Of a DNA stretch of 64,000 nucleotides, positions 1 through 10,757 are shown one piece after another. Under the pieces are notes generated by a model. The model did not search any database and was not told the DNA's origin. It worked only from the letters and a program-made list of their open reading frames with translations. Source of the DNA: Psychromonas sp. SA13A (GTDB lineage Bacteria > Pseudomonadota > Gammaproteobacteria > Enterobacterales > Psychromonadaceae); assembly GCF_011378715.1 (NCBI RefSeq), contig NZ_WTKU01000002.1, positions 248,001 through 312,000 on the forward strand, given 5' to 3'. The position numbers and the translations under genes were made by a program. The first letter of the stretch is position 1, and each line of letters starts with the position of its first letter.

Positions 1-2168
1 TAAATATTGATGGTGTTAATGCACAACAAACACGTCGCTTCTTAGACCGACTTGTTGGTTTTATGGTTTCCCCTTTACTTTGGAAAAAAGTAGCACGTGG
101 TTTGTCTGCCGGACGCGTTCAGTCTGTTGCAGTAAAACTATTAGTTGAACGTGAACGTTTAATTAAGGCGTTTAATCCCGTTGAATTTTGGGATCTACAT
201 GCACAAACAGTTGCGCAGGATAAAACACAACTTCGCTTAGAAGTTTATAAACATAACGATAAAACATTTGCCCCAGTGACAGAACAAGAAACTGCAGTTG
301 CTGTGGATGCCTTAAAAGAGGCAACCTTCACGTTACATGCACGTGAAGATAAACCAACTAAAAGTAAAGCAAGTGCACCTTTTATTACTTCTACACTGCA
401 ACAAGCAGCGAGTACACGTTTAGGTTTTGGTGTTAAAAAAACCATGATGTTAGCACAACGTCTGTATGAAGCGGGTTACATTACCTATATGCGTACTGAC
501 TCTACAAACTTGAGTAAAGATGCGGTTGCCTCTGCTCGTGATTTTATAGAAAAAGAGTTTGGTAGTAATTATTTACCGGAAGCGGCTGTTTCTTACAGCA
601 GTAAAGCCGGAGCACAAGAAGCCCATGAAGCCATTCGACCATCGGATGTATTACAACGTGCTGAGCTGATTGATGTAACCGATAAAGATGCAAAACGTTT
701 ATATGAATTAATTTGGCGTCAGTTCCTTGCATGTCAAATGTTACCTGCACTTTATGACTCTTCTACCTTGGTCATTGAAGCAGGTGATTACAAATTACGT
801 GCAAAAGGCCGTACATTACGTTTTGCGGGTTGGACAAAAGCTCAACCTGTTACAAAAAGTAAAGCAGATGAAGTTAATTTACCAGACTTAAAAGTGGGTG
901 AAGTATTAACATTAGTTGAGCTTGAGCCTTTACAACATTTTACTAAACCGCCAGCGCGTTTTTCTGAAGCGGCATTAGTAAAAGAGCTTGAAAAGCAAGG
1001 TATTGGTCGACCTTCAACTTATGCGAACATTATTTCTACTATCCAAGATCGTGGTTATGTAAAAGTCGATAAACGCCGTTTCTTTGCGGTTAAAATGGGT
1101 GAAATTGTAACGGATCGCTTAACAGAAAATTTCACCGATTTAATGAGCTATGACTTTACTGCGGCAATGGAAGAAAAACTGGATGCCATTGCCGAAGGCA
1201 AAGCTGATTGGCATAAAGAGTTAGACCGTTTCTATAAAAACTTAACCACTCAACTTGATACTGCCGAGTTACCCGTAGAAGAAGGTGGCATGCGTCTTAA
1301 TGATCCGGTGATCATTGATGATGTCTCATGTCCAACCTGTGGGCGACCTATGGGTATCCGCACTGCAAGTACCGGTGTGTTTTTAGGATGTTCTGGTTAT
1401 GCATTACCACCCAAAGAGCGCTGTAAAACAACCATCAATTTAGTTGATGGTGAAGAAGTTGAAGATATTTTAAGTTCAGAAGATCTTGAAACTGCTGCAT
1501 TAATGGCAAAACATCGTTGTCCTAAATGTGATACCGCGATGGATAGCTACTTAATTGATGAAACCCGTAAATTGCATGTTTGTGGTAATAATCCATTGTG
1601 TGATGGACATACGGTTGAAGTCGGTGAGTTCAAAATTAAAGGTTATGACGGCCCAGTTGTTGAATGTGACAAATGTGGTTCTGATATGCAGCTTAAAGAT
1701 GGTCGTTTTGGTAAATATATGGACTGTACTAATGAGGAATGTAAGAACACGCGTAAAATTCTACGTAGTGGTGAAGTTGCTCCTCCTAAAGAAGATGCGG
1801 TTCATTTGCCTGAATTAGAATGTGAACAAAGTGATGCTTACTTTATTTTACGTGATGGCGCTGCAGGTATCTTTTTAGCCGCGAGTACATTCCCTCGTTC
1901 GCGAGAAACACGTGCACCTAAAGTGGTTGAATTAGCAAAATTCCGCGATAGAATTTCTGAAAAGTTTTACTATTTAGCTGATGCGCCACAACAAGATCCC
2001 GATGGAAATTTAGCAATTGTTCGTTATAGCAGAAAAAATAAAGAACAATATGTGATGACCGAAATCGATAAAAAGGCAACAGGTTGGACTGCAAAATATA
2101 TCGATAATAAATGGGTAGAAGAGATACCTAAGAAGAAAGTGGCTAAAAAAGCGAAAGCGAAAAAGTAA
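1..2168 (+). CDS. topA: DNA topoisomerase I (5' partial)
   Basis: Type IA topoisomerase that relaxes negative supercoils. The frame is open from base 3 and reads [19 protein letters not shown] before the first internal Met at 63, so the gene begins upstream of the window; roughly 145 N-terminal residues (TOPRIM part) are missing by comparison with the E. coli enzyme. The active-site tyrosine lies in [10 protein letters not shown] (Tyr codon 486-488). Three C4 zinc ribbons follow ([24 protein letters not shown]), then a C-terminal ribbon-like domain and a lysine-rich tail ([12 protein letters not shown]). All expected features of the bacterial enzyme are present. A clear hairpin terminator follows directly. 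Confidence 0.97.
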   Translation, partial: NIDGVNAQQTRRFLDRLVGFMVSPLLWKKVARGLSAGRVQSVAVKLLVERERLIKAFNPVEFWDLHAQTVAQDKTQLRLEVYKHNDKTFAPVTEQETAVAVDALKEATFTLHAREDKPTKSKASAPFITSTLQQAASTRLGFGVKKTMMLAQRLYEAGYITYMRTDSTNLSKDAVASARDFIEKEFGSNYLPEAAVSYSSKAGAQEAHEAIRPSDVLQRAELIDVTDKDAKRLYELIWRQFLACQMLPALYDSSTLVIEAGDYKLRAKGRTLRFAGWTKAQPVTKSKADEVNLPDLKVGEVLTLVELEPLQHFTKPPARFSEAALVKELEKQGIGRPSTYANIISTIQDRGYVKVDKRRFFAVKMGEIVTDRLTENFTDLMSYDFTAAMEEKLDAIAEGKADWHKELDRFYKNLTTQLDTAELPVEEGGMRLNDPVIIDDVSCPTCGRPMGIRTASTGVFLGCSGYALPPKERCKTTINLVDGEEVEDILSSEDLETAALMAKHRCPKCDTAMDSYLIDETRKLHVCGNNPLCDGHTVEVGEFKIKGYDGPVVECDKCGSDMQLKDGRFGKYMDCTNEECKNTRKILRSGEVAPPKEDAVHLPELECEQSDAYFILRDGAAGIFLAASTFPRSRETRAPKVVELAKFRDRISEKFYYLADAPQQDPDGNLAIVRYSRKNKEQYVMTEIDKKATGWTAKYIDNKWVEEIPKKKVAKKAKAKK

Positions 2169-2182
2169 CTTTTCTTTGAATT

Positions 2183-2210
2183 AAAAATGGCAGCTTTCGC
2201 TGCCATTTTT
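2183..2210 (+). terminator. Rho-independent terminator of topA
   Basis: A 12-bp perfect stem (2183-2194 with 2199-2210, core ATGGCAGC/GCTGCCAT) closes a TTTC loop and ends in a T run, 15 bases after the topA stop. Confidence 0.9.
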
Positions 2211-2405
2211 ATATCTGATGAATTTTATAACTAATTAAAATGGTGACTGAGTATTTACTGCCTATTATTGCTTTTCCAGATATAGCGTTAGCTTAGTGCT
2301 TATTTTTTCATCATCTAGTAAGAATGTTATTCGCTTCAGTATGCTTGCTTGTTTAATTTTTTAAACATTTGTATATACTAGCGTTTTTTAAAAGGGTGGT
2401 TTCAA

Positions 2406-3191
2406 ATGCGCATTGCTTTAGGTATTGAATATGATGGTGCTAACTATTACGGTTGGCAAAGACAGAAAGAAGTTAATTCTGTACAAGAAGAACTTGAAAA
2501 AGCATTATCCAATATCGCCAATCACCCGATTAGTGTCAATTGTGCAGGTCGAACCGATGCCGGTGTTCACGGTACGGGGCAAGTCGTGCATTTTGATACC
2601 GATGCAGACCGCCAGATCGGAGCATGGACCTTAGGTGTTAATGCCAAATTGCCCGATGATATTGCAGTACGTTGGGTAAAAGAAGTTGATGACTCTTTCC
2701 ATGCCCGCTTTAGCGCAACGGCGAGACGCTATCGCTATATTATTTATAACGGTGTTTATCGTCCTGGTATTTTAAGTAAAGGCTTAAGCCATTATCACTG
2801 TGATTTAGATGCTGACAAAATGCATTTAGCCGGACAACAATTGGTTGGTGAACAAGATTTTACATCGTTCAGAGCGTTACATTGCCAAGCAAATAGCCCT
2901 GTACGTACCATTGAATATTTAAATGTAACAAGACGTAGTAACTTTATCGTTATTGATATTAAAGCAAATGCTTTCCTGCACCACATGGTGCGTAATATTG
3001 CGGGTAGTTTAATTGAAATTGGCCAAGGTAAGCAGCCCGTTGATTGGTTAAATACTTTACTCGATTACAAAGATCGTTCAAAAGCGGCTGCAACAGCAAA
3101 GCCCGGTGGTTTGTATCTTGTAGAAGTAGATTACCCAGAAAAATTTGAATTACCGAGACCTGCTTGTGGGCCTTTATTTCTAGATATTTAA
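2406..3191 (+). CDS. truA: tRNA pseudouridine(38-40) synthase TruA
   Basis: Converts uridines 38-40 of the tRNA anticodon arm to pseudouridine. The catalytic aspartate is D51 in the family motif [29 protein letters not shown] at the N-terminus and [13 protein letters not shown] near the C-terminus are also typical. Its 261 residues are close to the usual 260-270. A GGGTGG element 8 bases before the ATG serves as ribosome binding site. It is the first gene of the truA-folC-dedD-cvpA-purF order common in gammaproteobacteria, with folC 15 bases downstream. Confidence 0.96.
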   Translation: MRIALGIEYDGANYYGWQRQKEVNSVQEELEKALSNIANHPISVNCAGRTDAGVHGTGQVVHFDTDADRQIGAWTLGVNAKLPDDIAVRWVKEVDDSFHARFSATARRYRYIIYNGVYRPGILSKGLSHYHCDLDADKMHLAGQQLVGEQDFTSFRALHCQANSPVRTIEYLNVTRRSNFIVIDIKANAFLHHMVRNIAGSLIEIGQGKQPVDWLNTLLDYKDRSKAAATAKPGGLYLVEVDYPEKFELPRPACGPLFLDI

Positions 3192-3206
3192 TGTGGCAAA
3201 TTTATT

Positions 3207-4574
3207 ATGACTAATAACACCATACAACCGGTTTTCAGTTCAGAGACATTAAGTGAATGGTTAACGCACTTAGAAAAATTACATCCAAATGCAATAGAAT
3301 TAGGATTAACACGTATTACTGAAGTGGGTAAACGTCTTAACTTAATTCATTTCGATGCTAAAGTGATCACGGTTGCTGGTACCAACGGTAAAGGTACAAC
3401 CTGTGCTTATTTAGAAAAAATATTAATTGATGCCGGGTTTAAAGTTGGCGTTTATAGTTCTCCACACATACATCGTTACAACGAACGATTACGTATTAAT
3501 CTAAAAGAACTCGATGATAAAGCTCATTGTGAAGCTTTTGCCATTATTGAACAAGCTCGATTAGATATATCATTAAGTTACTTTGAGTATGCTACATTAG
3601 CCTGTTTATACTTACTTCAACAGCAGCACTGTGACTATATTTTATTAGAAGTAGGATTAGGTGGTCGTCTAGACGCAACCAATATGGTTGAATCTGACTT
3701 GAGTGTAGTCACTACCATCGGTATCGATCATATTGATTGGCTTGGCAGTGATAGAGAAGTGATCGGTTTTGAAAAAGCCGGAGTATTTAGATCACACAAA
3801 CCTGCTATCTGTGGTGAGTTAGATGCTCCAGTCTCCATTTTAAAACATGCGGCTTCCATTTCAGCTGACCTTAAATTAGCCGGTAAAGATTTTAACTTTT
3901 CGGTTATTGATGATAAAAATTGGTCATGGCATGGGCAAAAAGAATTGTCTCCCATTAAACAAACATTGATGCCAATGCAAAATGCCTCGACTGCCATAGC
4001 AGTGATAGAAACGTTAGCGATAGATATTGCTCCTCAACAGCTTATTAAATCCGTTGAAACGGCATCGTTAGGAGGGCGTTTACAAGCATTATCGGGTTAT
4101 CCTTGTGACTTCTATATTGATGTGGCACATAACCCGCAATCTGCACAATATCTAGCGACACAATTACAACGATTAAAAGCAGACAAAGGCGAAGATTGTA
4201 AAGTACATGCTGTCGTGGGCATGTTATCTGATAAAGATATGAGTGCTACGCTAGCAGAAACTAATTTATTTATTTCAGATTATAGTTTTGTTGATTTGAA
4301 TTGTTTCAGAGGCGCATCTTCAGCATTACTTTTAGAAGCTTATCAACACAGTCAAAATTATAATAACGTTACTAACAACATTGTTAGCAACACTACTAGC
4401 AACATTAATAACGACACTACTAGCAATATCAATAATAGGCATAATGTGACCTGTTATAAAAATGTACAGAGTGCTGTCGATCAAGTCGTCAAAAGTGCAG
4501 CAGCTTCTGATATAATTATTGTATTCGGTTCTTTTCATACCGTTTCTGATATTTTAACTAATTGGCAAGGGTAA
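3207..4574 (+). CDS. folC: Bifunctional dihydrofolate / folylpolyglutamate synthase FolC
   Basis: Mur-ligase-family enzyme that adds glutamate to dihydropteroate and to folates. The P-loop GTNGKGTT is at residues 58-65; LGLGGRLDATN and the SDKD segment of the C-terminal domain are typical. At 455 residues it is longer than the usual 420-430, and the excess is an Asn/Thr/Ser tract at about residues 384-413, encoded by three 24-bp tandem units (4367-4438) inside the C-terminal domain. The reading frame stays open and the terminal FGSFHTVSDIL motif follows, so the gene should be functional. The next gene starts 3 bases after the stop. Confidence 0.95.
   Translation: MTNNTIQPVFSSETLSEWLTHLEKLHPNAIELGLTRITEVGKRLNLIHFDAKVITVAGTNGKGTTCAYLEKILIDAGFKVGVYSSPHIHRYNERLRINLKELDDKAHCEAFAIIEQARLDISLSYFEYATLACLYLLQQQHCDYILLEVGLGGRLDATNMVESDLSVVTTIGIDHIDWLGSDREVIGFEKAGVFRSHKPAICGELDAPVSILKHAASISADLKLAGKDFNFSVIDDKNWSWHGQKELSPIKQTLMPMQNASTAIAVIETLAIDIAPQQLIKSVETASLGGRLQALSGYPCDFYIDVAHNPQSAQYLATQLQRLKADKGEDCKVHAVVGMLSDKDMSATLAETNLFISDYSFVDLNCFRGASSALLLEAYQHSQNYNNVTNNIVSNTTSNINNDTTSNINNRHNVTCYKNVQSAVDQVVKSAAASDIIIVFGSFHTVSDILTNWQG
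4367..4438 (+). repeat. 24-bp x 3 coding minisatellite in folC
   Basis: Three contiguous 24-bp units (4367-4390, 4391-4414, 4415-4438). Units 2 and 3 share CACTACTAGCAA, and unit 1 is a diverged copy (CGTTACTAACAA). The period is a multiple of three, so the expansion keeps frame and adds Asn/Thr/Ser residues. Confidence 0.8.
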
Positions 4575-4577
4575 AAC

Positions 4578-5228
4578 GTGGCAACTCAGTTTAAAAACCG
4601 TTTAGTAGGCGTCACCATCTTAGTTGCCCTTGTGGTGATCTTTTTACCTTCATTGATTGATGGTAAAAAAACATCATACCAACAAGAGTTTGTTGCAATG
4701 CCTATCAAACCAGAAATACAACCTCATACTAAAACTTTCGCTGAGCCTGTGAGCATTAATGATCCTAAATTGGTTGTCGAACCCATCAAAGTCTCTCAAT
4801 CTATTAAAACTGTTGAGCAAAAAAATTCTCCGTCAGTTAAAGAAAAAACCAACAATGCAGAATGGAAAGTAGAAGAAGTAGCTGCTGTCTTAGAAACAGA
4901 AACAGCATCTACTAAGCAGACTGCGGCACCTACTAAACACAGTAATGCTGTTGCAAGTTATGAAAAAGTGAACTTTACTGACTCTGCATGGACTATTCAA
5001 CTCGGTGCATTTGAAAATAAAGCCAATATTAATGCCTTATTGAAAAAGCTTAATAAAGCTGGATTTAGGGCACATACCATTCCAAAAGTTGTGATGGACG
5101 GGCAATTAACCCGTGTATTTGTTGGTCCAGATGTTTCCAAAGAAAAGCTTGAAAGTCAATTGCCTAGATTAAAAAACTTGACCAGTTTAAACGGAAAATT
5201 AGTACCGTTTACACCGATTGAGCCTTAG
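4578..5228 (+). CDS. dedD: SPOR-domain protein, DedD-like
   Basis: Probable inner-membrane septal protein that binds denuded peptidoglycan. It starts with GTG at 4578, with AAGGG from the folC end as ribosome binding site. Residues 9-27 form one transmembrane anchor (LVGVTILVALVVIFLPSLI), followed by a low-complexity linker of about 110 residues and a C-terminal SPOR domain (from AWTIQLGAFENKANINALL to about residue 212). The anchor-linker-SPOR architecture and the location between folC and cvpA match E. coli dedD. Sequence identity in the linker is not expected, so the symbol rests on architecture and position. Confidence 0.9.
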   Translation: MATQFKNRLVGVTILVALVVIFLPSLIDGKKTSYQQEFVAMPIKPEIQPHTKTFAEPVSINDPKLVVEPIKVSQSIKTVEQKNSPSVKEKTNNAEWKVEEVAAVLETETASTKQTAAPTKHSNAVASYEKVNFTDSAWTIQLGAFENKANINALLKKLNKAGFRAHTIPKVVMDGQLTRVFVGPDVSKEKLESQLPRLKNLTSLNGKLVPFTPIEP

Positions 5229-5299
5229 TTTTTGAAGCCTTTCAAAAAAATCTCTGTTAGAATGCGCGCGTTTAATACTTACTACAAATTAGGGTTCTT

Positions 5300-5803
5300 A
5301 TGAATTGGTTTGATATCGCCATTCTCGGTGTAATTGGTTTTTCTTCATTAATCAGCTTAGTTCGCGGTTTCACCAAAGAAGCCATCTCACTTGTTACTTG
5401 GTTTGCTGCATTTTTTGTTGCCAGCAATTTTTATCCTGAAGTTACACAATACTTAACTCAAATCAATGACGATAAACTACGTAATATTGCTGCTATTGGC
5501 ATTCTATTTATTGCGGTTTTATTAATTGGCGCTTTAATTAATTACATCATTAATCGCCTTGTTGCTGTCACTGGGTTATCAGGAACAGACCGTTTGTTAG
5601 GTGTGATTTTTGGTGCAATACGTGGCATTTTAATTGTCAGTGCAGTGCTCTTTTTTATTGATTCCTTTACTTCATTCCATGACAGCACGTGGTGGAAAGA
5701 ATCTACTTTAATCCCTGAGTTTGGGATTGTAATCGAATGGTTTTTTGAACATTTGGAAGGATCGTCAAGTTTTCTAAAAAACATTAAATCGACCACTATT
5801 TAA
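5300..5803 (+). CDS. cvpA: CvpA family membrane protein
   Basis: Small inner-membrane protein of 167 residues. In E. coli it is needed for colicin V production, and its basic function remains uncertain. Four hydrophobic segments are visible (about residues 5-20, 28-45, 62-84, 100-122), and the start [20 protein letters not shown] is typical of the family. It lies directly before purF, as in E. coli, and is probably cotranscribed with it; the 88-base gap holds no terminator. Confidence 0.94.
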   Translation: MNWFDIAILGVIGFSSLISLVRGFTKEAISLVTWFAAFFVASNFYPEVTQYLTQINDDKLRNIAAIGILFIAVLLIGALINYIINRLVAVTGLSGTDRLLGVIFGAIRGILIVSAVLFFIDSFTSFHDSTWWKESTLIPEFGIVIEWFFEHLEGSSSFLKNIKSTTI

Positions 5804-5891
5804 CGGTTGATTTAAATTAGTTACTCAATTTTAAGGTACATTAATTTGTACTTTTTTGTGAACACTCTCAAAAATAGAAAGGCTTTAACTT

Positions 5892-7406
5892 ATGTGTGGA
5901 ATAGTGGGTATCGTTGGTTCAACTCCTGTCAATCAAAGTATTTATGATGCATTGACCGTATTGCAACACCGCGGGCAAGACGCAGCGGGGATTGTTACTA
6001 CATATGGTGGTAACTTCAAACAACGTAAAGCAAACGGTTTAGTTAAAGATGTTTTTGAAACTAAACATATGCAACGTCTAAAAGGTAATAGTGGCATTGG
6101 CCACGTGCGTTACCCTACTGCAGGTAGCTCTAGCGCTGCTGAAGCACAACCTTTCTACGTTAATTCTCCTTGGGGAATTTCTCTAGCACATAACGGTAAC
6201 TTAACTAATGCCAAGCAATTACGTGCTGCATTAATCAAGTCGCGTCGTCATATTAATACCACTTCTGATTCAGAGTTGTTGTTAAATACACTGGCTGCTG
6301 AATTAGGTAAAACTAAAACAGATCATTTATCCGCTGACGATATCTTTAATGCGATTTCAGAAGTACATAAACAAATCAGTGGTGCTTATGCAGTGACTGC
6401 ATTGATCATTGACCATGGTTTAATTGCTTTTCGTGACCCAGATGGTATCCGTCCTTTAGTACTTGGATCTCGCCAAACAGATGAAGGTGATATTGAGTAC
6501 ATTGTTGCTTCTGAAAGTGTAGGTCTTGATACTATTGGTTTCAGATTCTTACGTGACGTTGAACCGGGTGAAGCTGTATACATCACTGAAAACAGAAAGT
6601 TATTCACCCAGCAATGTGCCGAGAAAACATCGTTAACGCCATGTATTTTTGAATATGTATATTTTGCACGCCCAGATTCAACATTAAATGGTGTTTCTGT
6701 TTATGAAGCACGTTTAGAAATGGGCCGTAAATTAGGTGCAAAAATAAAACGTGAGTGGTCAGATTTAGAAATTGATGCAGTTATTCCTATTCCAGAAACT
6801 TCAAACGATATCGCATTAGAAATCTCTGTTGAATTAGGGTTACCATATCGCCAAGGTTTTGTAAAAAATCGCTACATTGGCCGTACCTTTATCATGCCGG
6901 GACAAACTCAACGTCGTAAATCTGTACGTCGTAAGTTAAATCCAATTACTGCTGAATTTAAAGGTAAAAATGTTTTATTAGTTGATGATTCAATTGTACG
7001 TGGCACAACATCAGAGCAGATCATAGAAATGGTAAGAGAAGCCGGTGCTAAAAAAGTATACCTTGCTTCAGCTGCACCAGAAGTGCGTTTTCCAAATGTG
7101 TATGGTATTGATATGCCAACACCTGAAGAGTTGATTGCACATGGTCGTAATGTTGAACAAATCAGCGATTGTATTGGTACTGATAAATTAATATTCCAAG
7201 ACCTACAGGATTTAAAAGATGCGGTTGGTAAACAAAACCCATCGATTAAAGAATTTGAGTGTTCAGTATTTGATGGTAAGTACGTTACTGCGGGGATCAA
7301 TAAAGAATATTTTGATTATTTAGCAAGTTTACGTAGTGAAGATGCGAAGAAAATCCAAACTCAAAAAGAAGAAATTGCTAACTTAGAAATGTACAACGAA
7401 TCGTAA
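5892..7406 (+). CDS. purF: Amidophosphoribosyltransferase PurF
   Basis: Catalyses the first committed step of purine synthesis, transferring glutamine amide nitrogen to PRPP. The nucleophile is Cys2 (processed MCGIVGIVG) in an Ntn-type glutaminase domain; the C-terminal PRTase domain has the PRPP motif [14 protein letters not shown]. Its 504 residues match the family. RBS AGAAAGG precedes the ATG. No good match to a PurR operator was seen before cvpA or purF, so regulation cannot be read from the sequence. A strong hairpin terminator follows. Confidence 0.97.
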   Translation: MCGIVGIVGSTPVNQSIYDALTVLQHRGQDAAGIVTTYGGNFKQRKANGLVKDVFETKHMQRLKGNSGIGHVRYPTAGSSSAAEAQPFYVNSPWGISLAHNGNLTNAKQLRAALIKSRRHINTTSDSELLLNTLAAELGKTKTDHLSADDIFNAISEVHKQISGAYAVTALIIDHGLIAFRDPDGIRPLVLGSRQTDEGDIEYIVASESVGLDTIGFRFLRDVEPGEAVYITENRKLFTQQCAEKTSLTPCIFEYVYFARPDSTLNGVSVYEARLEMGRKLGAKIKREWSDLEIDAVIPIPETSNDIALEISVELGLPYRQGFVKNRYIGRTFIMPGQTQRRKSVRRKLNPITAEFKGKNVLLVDDSIVRGTTSEQIIEMVREAGAKKVYLASAAPEVRFPNVYGIDMPTPEELIAHGRNVEQISDCIGTDKLIFQDLQDLKDAVGKQNPSIKEFECSVFDGKYVTAGINKEYFDYLASLRSEDAKKIQTQKEEIANLEMYNES

Positions 7407-7436
7407 TCCTATTGATTAGTTGTTTTAGAGTCATGT

Positions 7437-7463
7437 AAAAGCACAGCTTCGGCTGTGCTTTTT
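7437..7463 (+). terminator. Rho-independent terminator of purF
   Basis: Stem AAAAGCACAGC / GCTGTGCTTTT (7437-7447 with 7452-7462) around a stable TTCG tetraloop, about 30 bases after the purF stop. Confidence 0.92.
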
Positions 7464-7607
7464 AGTATTTGCTTCAATGAAAAATCCATCTTAAAAATTA
7501 TGTTATCTATCCTCTACGTAATCTTTGAACATGCATTTAATTAGATTATTGATAGCTTGTTTGTAGGTAAATATTACTGGCAAATTGTTAATAGATTTAT
7601 TTTCGCT

Positions 7608-7635
7608 ATAAAAAAACCAGCGATTAAGCTGGTTT
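7608..7635 (-). terminator. Rho-independent terminator of asnS
   Basis: On the minus strand AAACCAGC (7635-7628) pairs with GCTGGTTT (7621-7614) and is followed by a T run. It lies 45 bases beyond the asnS stop. Confidence 0.85.
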
Positions 7636-7679
7636 AAATTTTTTACTAGAATAATTACTAGTGCCAATTACTGACGTAT

Positions 7680-9080
7680 TTAGAATTCCGCGCTACCTGG
7701 TGCACGTGGGAATGCGATAACGTCACGGATATTTTGAACTCCCGTTACGTATGACACTAGACGCTCAAAACCAAGTCCGAAGCCAGCATGAGGAACCGTG
7801 CCGTATTTACGTAAATCACGGTACCAGCTGTATTCTTCTTTATCTAACCCCATTTCTTCGAAACGTTTGTCTAGCGCGTCTAAATCTTCTTCACGCTGAC
7901 TACCACCGATAATTTCACCAATACCCGGTGCTAATACATCCATTGCAGCAACCGTTTTACCATCTGCATTTAACTTCATGTAGAAGGCTTTAATATCTTT
8001 AGGGTAGTTTTGAAGAATGATTGGTGCACCAACGTGTTCTTCGGCAAGGTAACGTTCATGCTCAGATTGTAAATCCACACCCCATTCAACAGGGTATTCG
8101 AATTGCTTACCGCAGTTTTGTAAAATCTCGATTGCGTTAGTGTAGTCCATGCGAACAAATTCAGAGCTCACCATTTTCTCTAAACGTTTGATAGCGTCTT
8201 TATCAACACGATCTGCAAAGAAGGCCATATCATCAGCGCGTTCTGTTAATACCGCGTTAAATACATATTTAAGCATGTCTTCTGCTAATTGAGCTGCATC
8301 TGCTAAATCAGCAAAAGCGATTTCAGGCTCAACCATCCAAAATTCAGCTAAGTGGCGAGTTGTATTTGAATTTTCAGCACGGAAAGTTGGACCAAAAGTA
8401 TAAACATTACTTAATGCACAAGCATAAGTTTCAGCATTTAATTGACCAGAAACAGTCAAAAATGTCTCTTTACCAAAGAAATCATTTTTATAATCTACTT
8501 TACCTGCAGCATTCTTAGGTAAATTTTCTAAGTCTAATGTACTAACTCGGAACATTTCACCTGCACCTTCAGCATCACTACCTGTAATAATTGGCGTGCT
8601 GATCCAATTAAATCCACGCTCATAGAAGAAGTTATGAATTGCATGAGATAAACAGTTACGTACACGTGTAACAGCACCAAACATATTAGTACGTGGGCGA
8701 AGGTGTGCATGCTCACGCATATATTCAATACTATGGCGTTTAGCTGACATTGGGTAAGTGTCTGGGTCTTGTACAAAACCATGTACTACTACAGATGTTG
8801 CTTGTAGCTCAAACTGCTGGCCTTTTCCTGGGCTTTCAACTAACTCACCAGTTACTGCAACACTACAACCTGCTGATAAATTCAATACATCGGCAGTATA
8901 ATTTTCTAATTCAGCAGGTACAACAGCTTGAATTGGATCGAAGCATGAACCGTCATAAATATTTAGAAAAGAGATCCCAGCTTTTGAATCACGACGAGTT
9001 CGGATCCAACCTTTTACTGTTACTTGGCTGCCTAATGCAAATTTGCTGTTGAAAATATCAACAATTGGTGTTTTTGACAT
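7680..9080 (-). CDS. asnS: Asparaginyl-tRNA synthetase
   Basis: Class IIb aminoacyl-tRNA synthetase that charges tRNA-Asn. An N-terminal OB-fold anticodon-binding domain (about residues 18-100, [14 protein letters not shown]) is followed by the catalytic core with [20 protein letters not shown] (motif 2 region) and [15 protein letters not shown] (motif 3). The end, [16 protein letters not shown], is the normal C-terminus, and 466 residues is full length. Monocistronic, with its own terminator, and convergent with purF. Confidence 0.97.
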   Translation of the reverse strand: MSKTPIVDIFNSKFALGSQVTVKGWIRTRRDSKAGISFLNIYDGSCFDPIQAVVPAELENYTADVLNLSAGCSVAVTGELVESPGKGQQFELQATSVVVHGFVQDPDTYPMSAKRHSIEYMREHAHLRPRTNMFGAVTRVRNCLSHAIHNFFYERGFNWISTPIITGSDAEGAGEMFRVSTLDLENLPKNAAGKVDYKNDFFGKETFLTVSGQLNAETYACALSNVYTFGPTFRAENSNTTRHLAEFWMVEPEIAFADLADAAQLAEDMLKYVFNAVLTERADDMAFFADRVDKDAIKRLEKMVSSEFVRMDYTNAIEILQNCGKQFEYPVEWGVDLQSEHERYLAEEHVGAPIILQNYPKDIKAFYMKLNADGKTVAAMDVLAPGIGEIIGGSQREEDLDALDKRFEEMGLDKEEYSWYRDLRKYGTVPHAGFGLGFERLVSYVTGVQNIRDVIAFPRAPGSAEF

Positions 9081-9358
9081 CTTAAATAGTGCTCCATAAT
9101 CACAGTCTTAACTGTTTTATACTAAAAATATTGATAGCTGCTTATATTACCTTGGCCAGTTTTAGATACAAGTCTCTCATTCTATATTAATGCCACTATT
9201 GTCCTATAAAAGTGCATTAAATAGCCTGCATCGCTAACCACAGGATTTTATTCCGTTAGTGGGGTTTAATTCAGTTGATAAATACAAGACTAAAATAAAA
9301 GGTAAAGTAAATAGTTGAAGCTAATGTTATTTTACTCATTTATTTTTACTTTCGATTT

Positions 9359-10660
9359 TTATCCATCGATTTTTTTACATACTTGGTAAATCGCATCGCA
9401 TAGTTTATTAATTTGCTGCTTGGATGCTACGTAGGGTGGCATGACATAAATAAGCTTACCAAATGGGCGGATCCAAACCCCTAAATCTACAAACTGTTTT
9501 TGAATGTTAACCATATCAACCGCGTTGTGTAATTCAACCACACCGATCGCACCTAATACGCGCACCTTATTAACACTTGGTAATTGCTCACAGGATAAAA
9601 GCTGAGTATTTAATTGCGAAGAAATAGAGAACACTAAATTTTGCCAATCTGTGTTTAAGAGCTTTTTAAGATTAGCGTTTGCAACCGAACAAGCTAATGC
9701 ATTCCCCATGAAAGTAGGGCCGTGCATAAAAACACCCGCTTTACCCTCACTAATTGTTGTGGCAACTTTTTCTGTAGCAAGCGTTGCAGCAAAACTCATG
9801 TATCCACCTGTGATAGCTTTACCTAAACATAAAATATCAGGGCTTATATCGGCGTGTTCACAGGCAAATAGTTTTCCGGTTCGACCAAACCCCGTGGCAA
9901 TTTCATCGGCAATCAATAGCACCCCGTATTGGTCACATAAAGACCTTGCTGCTTTGAGGTAATTAGGATGATAAAAGTGCATGCCACCAGCACCTTGGAC
10001 AATAGGCTCTAGAATTAAAGCTGCGATGTGTTGATGATTTTCTGCTAAAAGAGTAGAAAGATCATCCATTGCACTCTGTTGCCAAGGTTGCTCAAAGTTA
10101 ATACTAGGCTGCTCAGTAAAGTAATTCTTAGCAACAAAATCTTGATATAGTTCATGCATCGAACCGTCAGGATCCGTCACACTCATGGCAGCAAAGGTAT
10201 CACCGTGATAGCCTTTTTTAAGCGCAATAAATTTTGTTTTATTTTGCCCGAGTGACTGCCAATACTGAAGTGCCATTTTCATGGCGACTTCCACAGCAAC
10301 GCTACCTGAATCGCTAAAGAATACTTTTTCTAGACCCTTTGGTGTTATTTCTACTAATGTTTTTGCAAGGTCAACAGCTGGTTGATGAGTTAAGCCGCCA
10401 AACATCACATGTGACATTTTTGCGAGCTGCTGAGTAGCGGCTTCGTTTAATTCTTTAACATTATAACCAAACAAACAAGCCCACCAAGATGACATGCCAT
10501 CGACTAATACTTCACCTGAAGTTAGTGAAATAGTACATCCGCTTGCACTGTCTACGGGATAACAAGGAATGGGTGATGTCATTGAAGTATAAGGATGCCA
10601 AATATGCTGTTTATCATAAGATAAGTCGATTTTTTGCTTATTTATCTGTTTATCGTTCAT
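9359..10660 (-). CDS. bioA: Adenosylmethionine-8-amino-7-oxononanoate aminotransferase BioA
   Basis: PLP-dependent enzyme that makes 7,8-diaminopelargonate from KAPA with SAM as amino donor, in the cytoplasm. Fold-type I class III aminotransferase with the PLP lysine in LCLGKAITGGYM, the substrate-side motif HIWHPYTSM near the N-terminus, and GMSSWWACLFGYN. Its 433 residues are normal. It diverges from bioB across a 97-base gap holding a possible BirA operator, the arrangement of the E. coli bio locus. Confidence 0.96.
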   Translation of the reverse strand: MNDKQINKQKIDLSYDKQHIWHPYTSMTSPIPCYPVDSASGCTISLTSGEVLVDGMSSWWACLFGYNVKELNEAATQQLAKMSHVMFGGLTHQPAVDLAKTLVEITPKGLEKVFFSDSGSVAVEVAMKMALQYWQSLGQNKTKFIALKKGYHGDTFAAMSVTDPDGSMHELYQDFVAKNYFTEQPSINFEQPWQQSAMDDLSTLLAENHQHIAALILEPIVQGAGGMHFYHPNYLKAARSLCDQYGVLLIADEIATGFGRTGKLFACEHADISPDILCLGKAITGGYMSFAATLATEKVATTISEGKAGVFMHGPTFMGNALACSVANANLKKLLNTDWQNLVFSISSQLNTQLLSCEQLPSVNKVRVLGAIGVVELHNAVDMVNIQKQFVDLGVWIRPFGKLIYVMPPYVASKQQINKLCDAIYQVCKKIDG

Positions 10661-10671
10661 TTTGTGACCAC

Positions 10672-10704
10672 ATGTAAAGTAAAAGTGAGCTTTAAAGTTG
10701 ACAG
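10672..10704. promoter_or_regulatory. Possible BirA (biotin repressor) operator
   Basis: Half-sites ATGTAAAGT (10672-10680) and AGTTGACAG (10696-10704) are separated by 15 bases, in the bioA-bioB gap. Each half matches the known gammaproteobacterial TTGTAAACC / GGTTTACAA pattern at 6 of 9 positions, and the two halves pair with each other at 6 of 9. Position and spacing fit, but the sequence match is weak. Confidence 0.4.
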
Positions 10705-10757
10705 TGTAACTTTCAACATTAAACTAACCAAATATTTTTCTGCTCAGGGTTATAACA

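Noticed and set aside
5229-5299. PurR operator before cvpA-purF
   Set aside because: No match to the ACGCAAACGTTTGCGT pattern could be found; the AATGCGCGCG stretch is unrelated.
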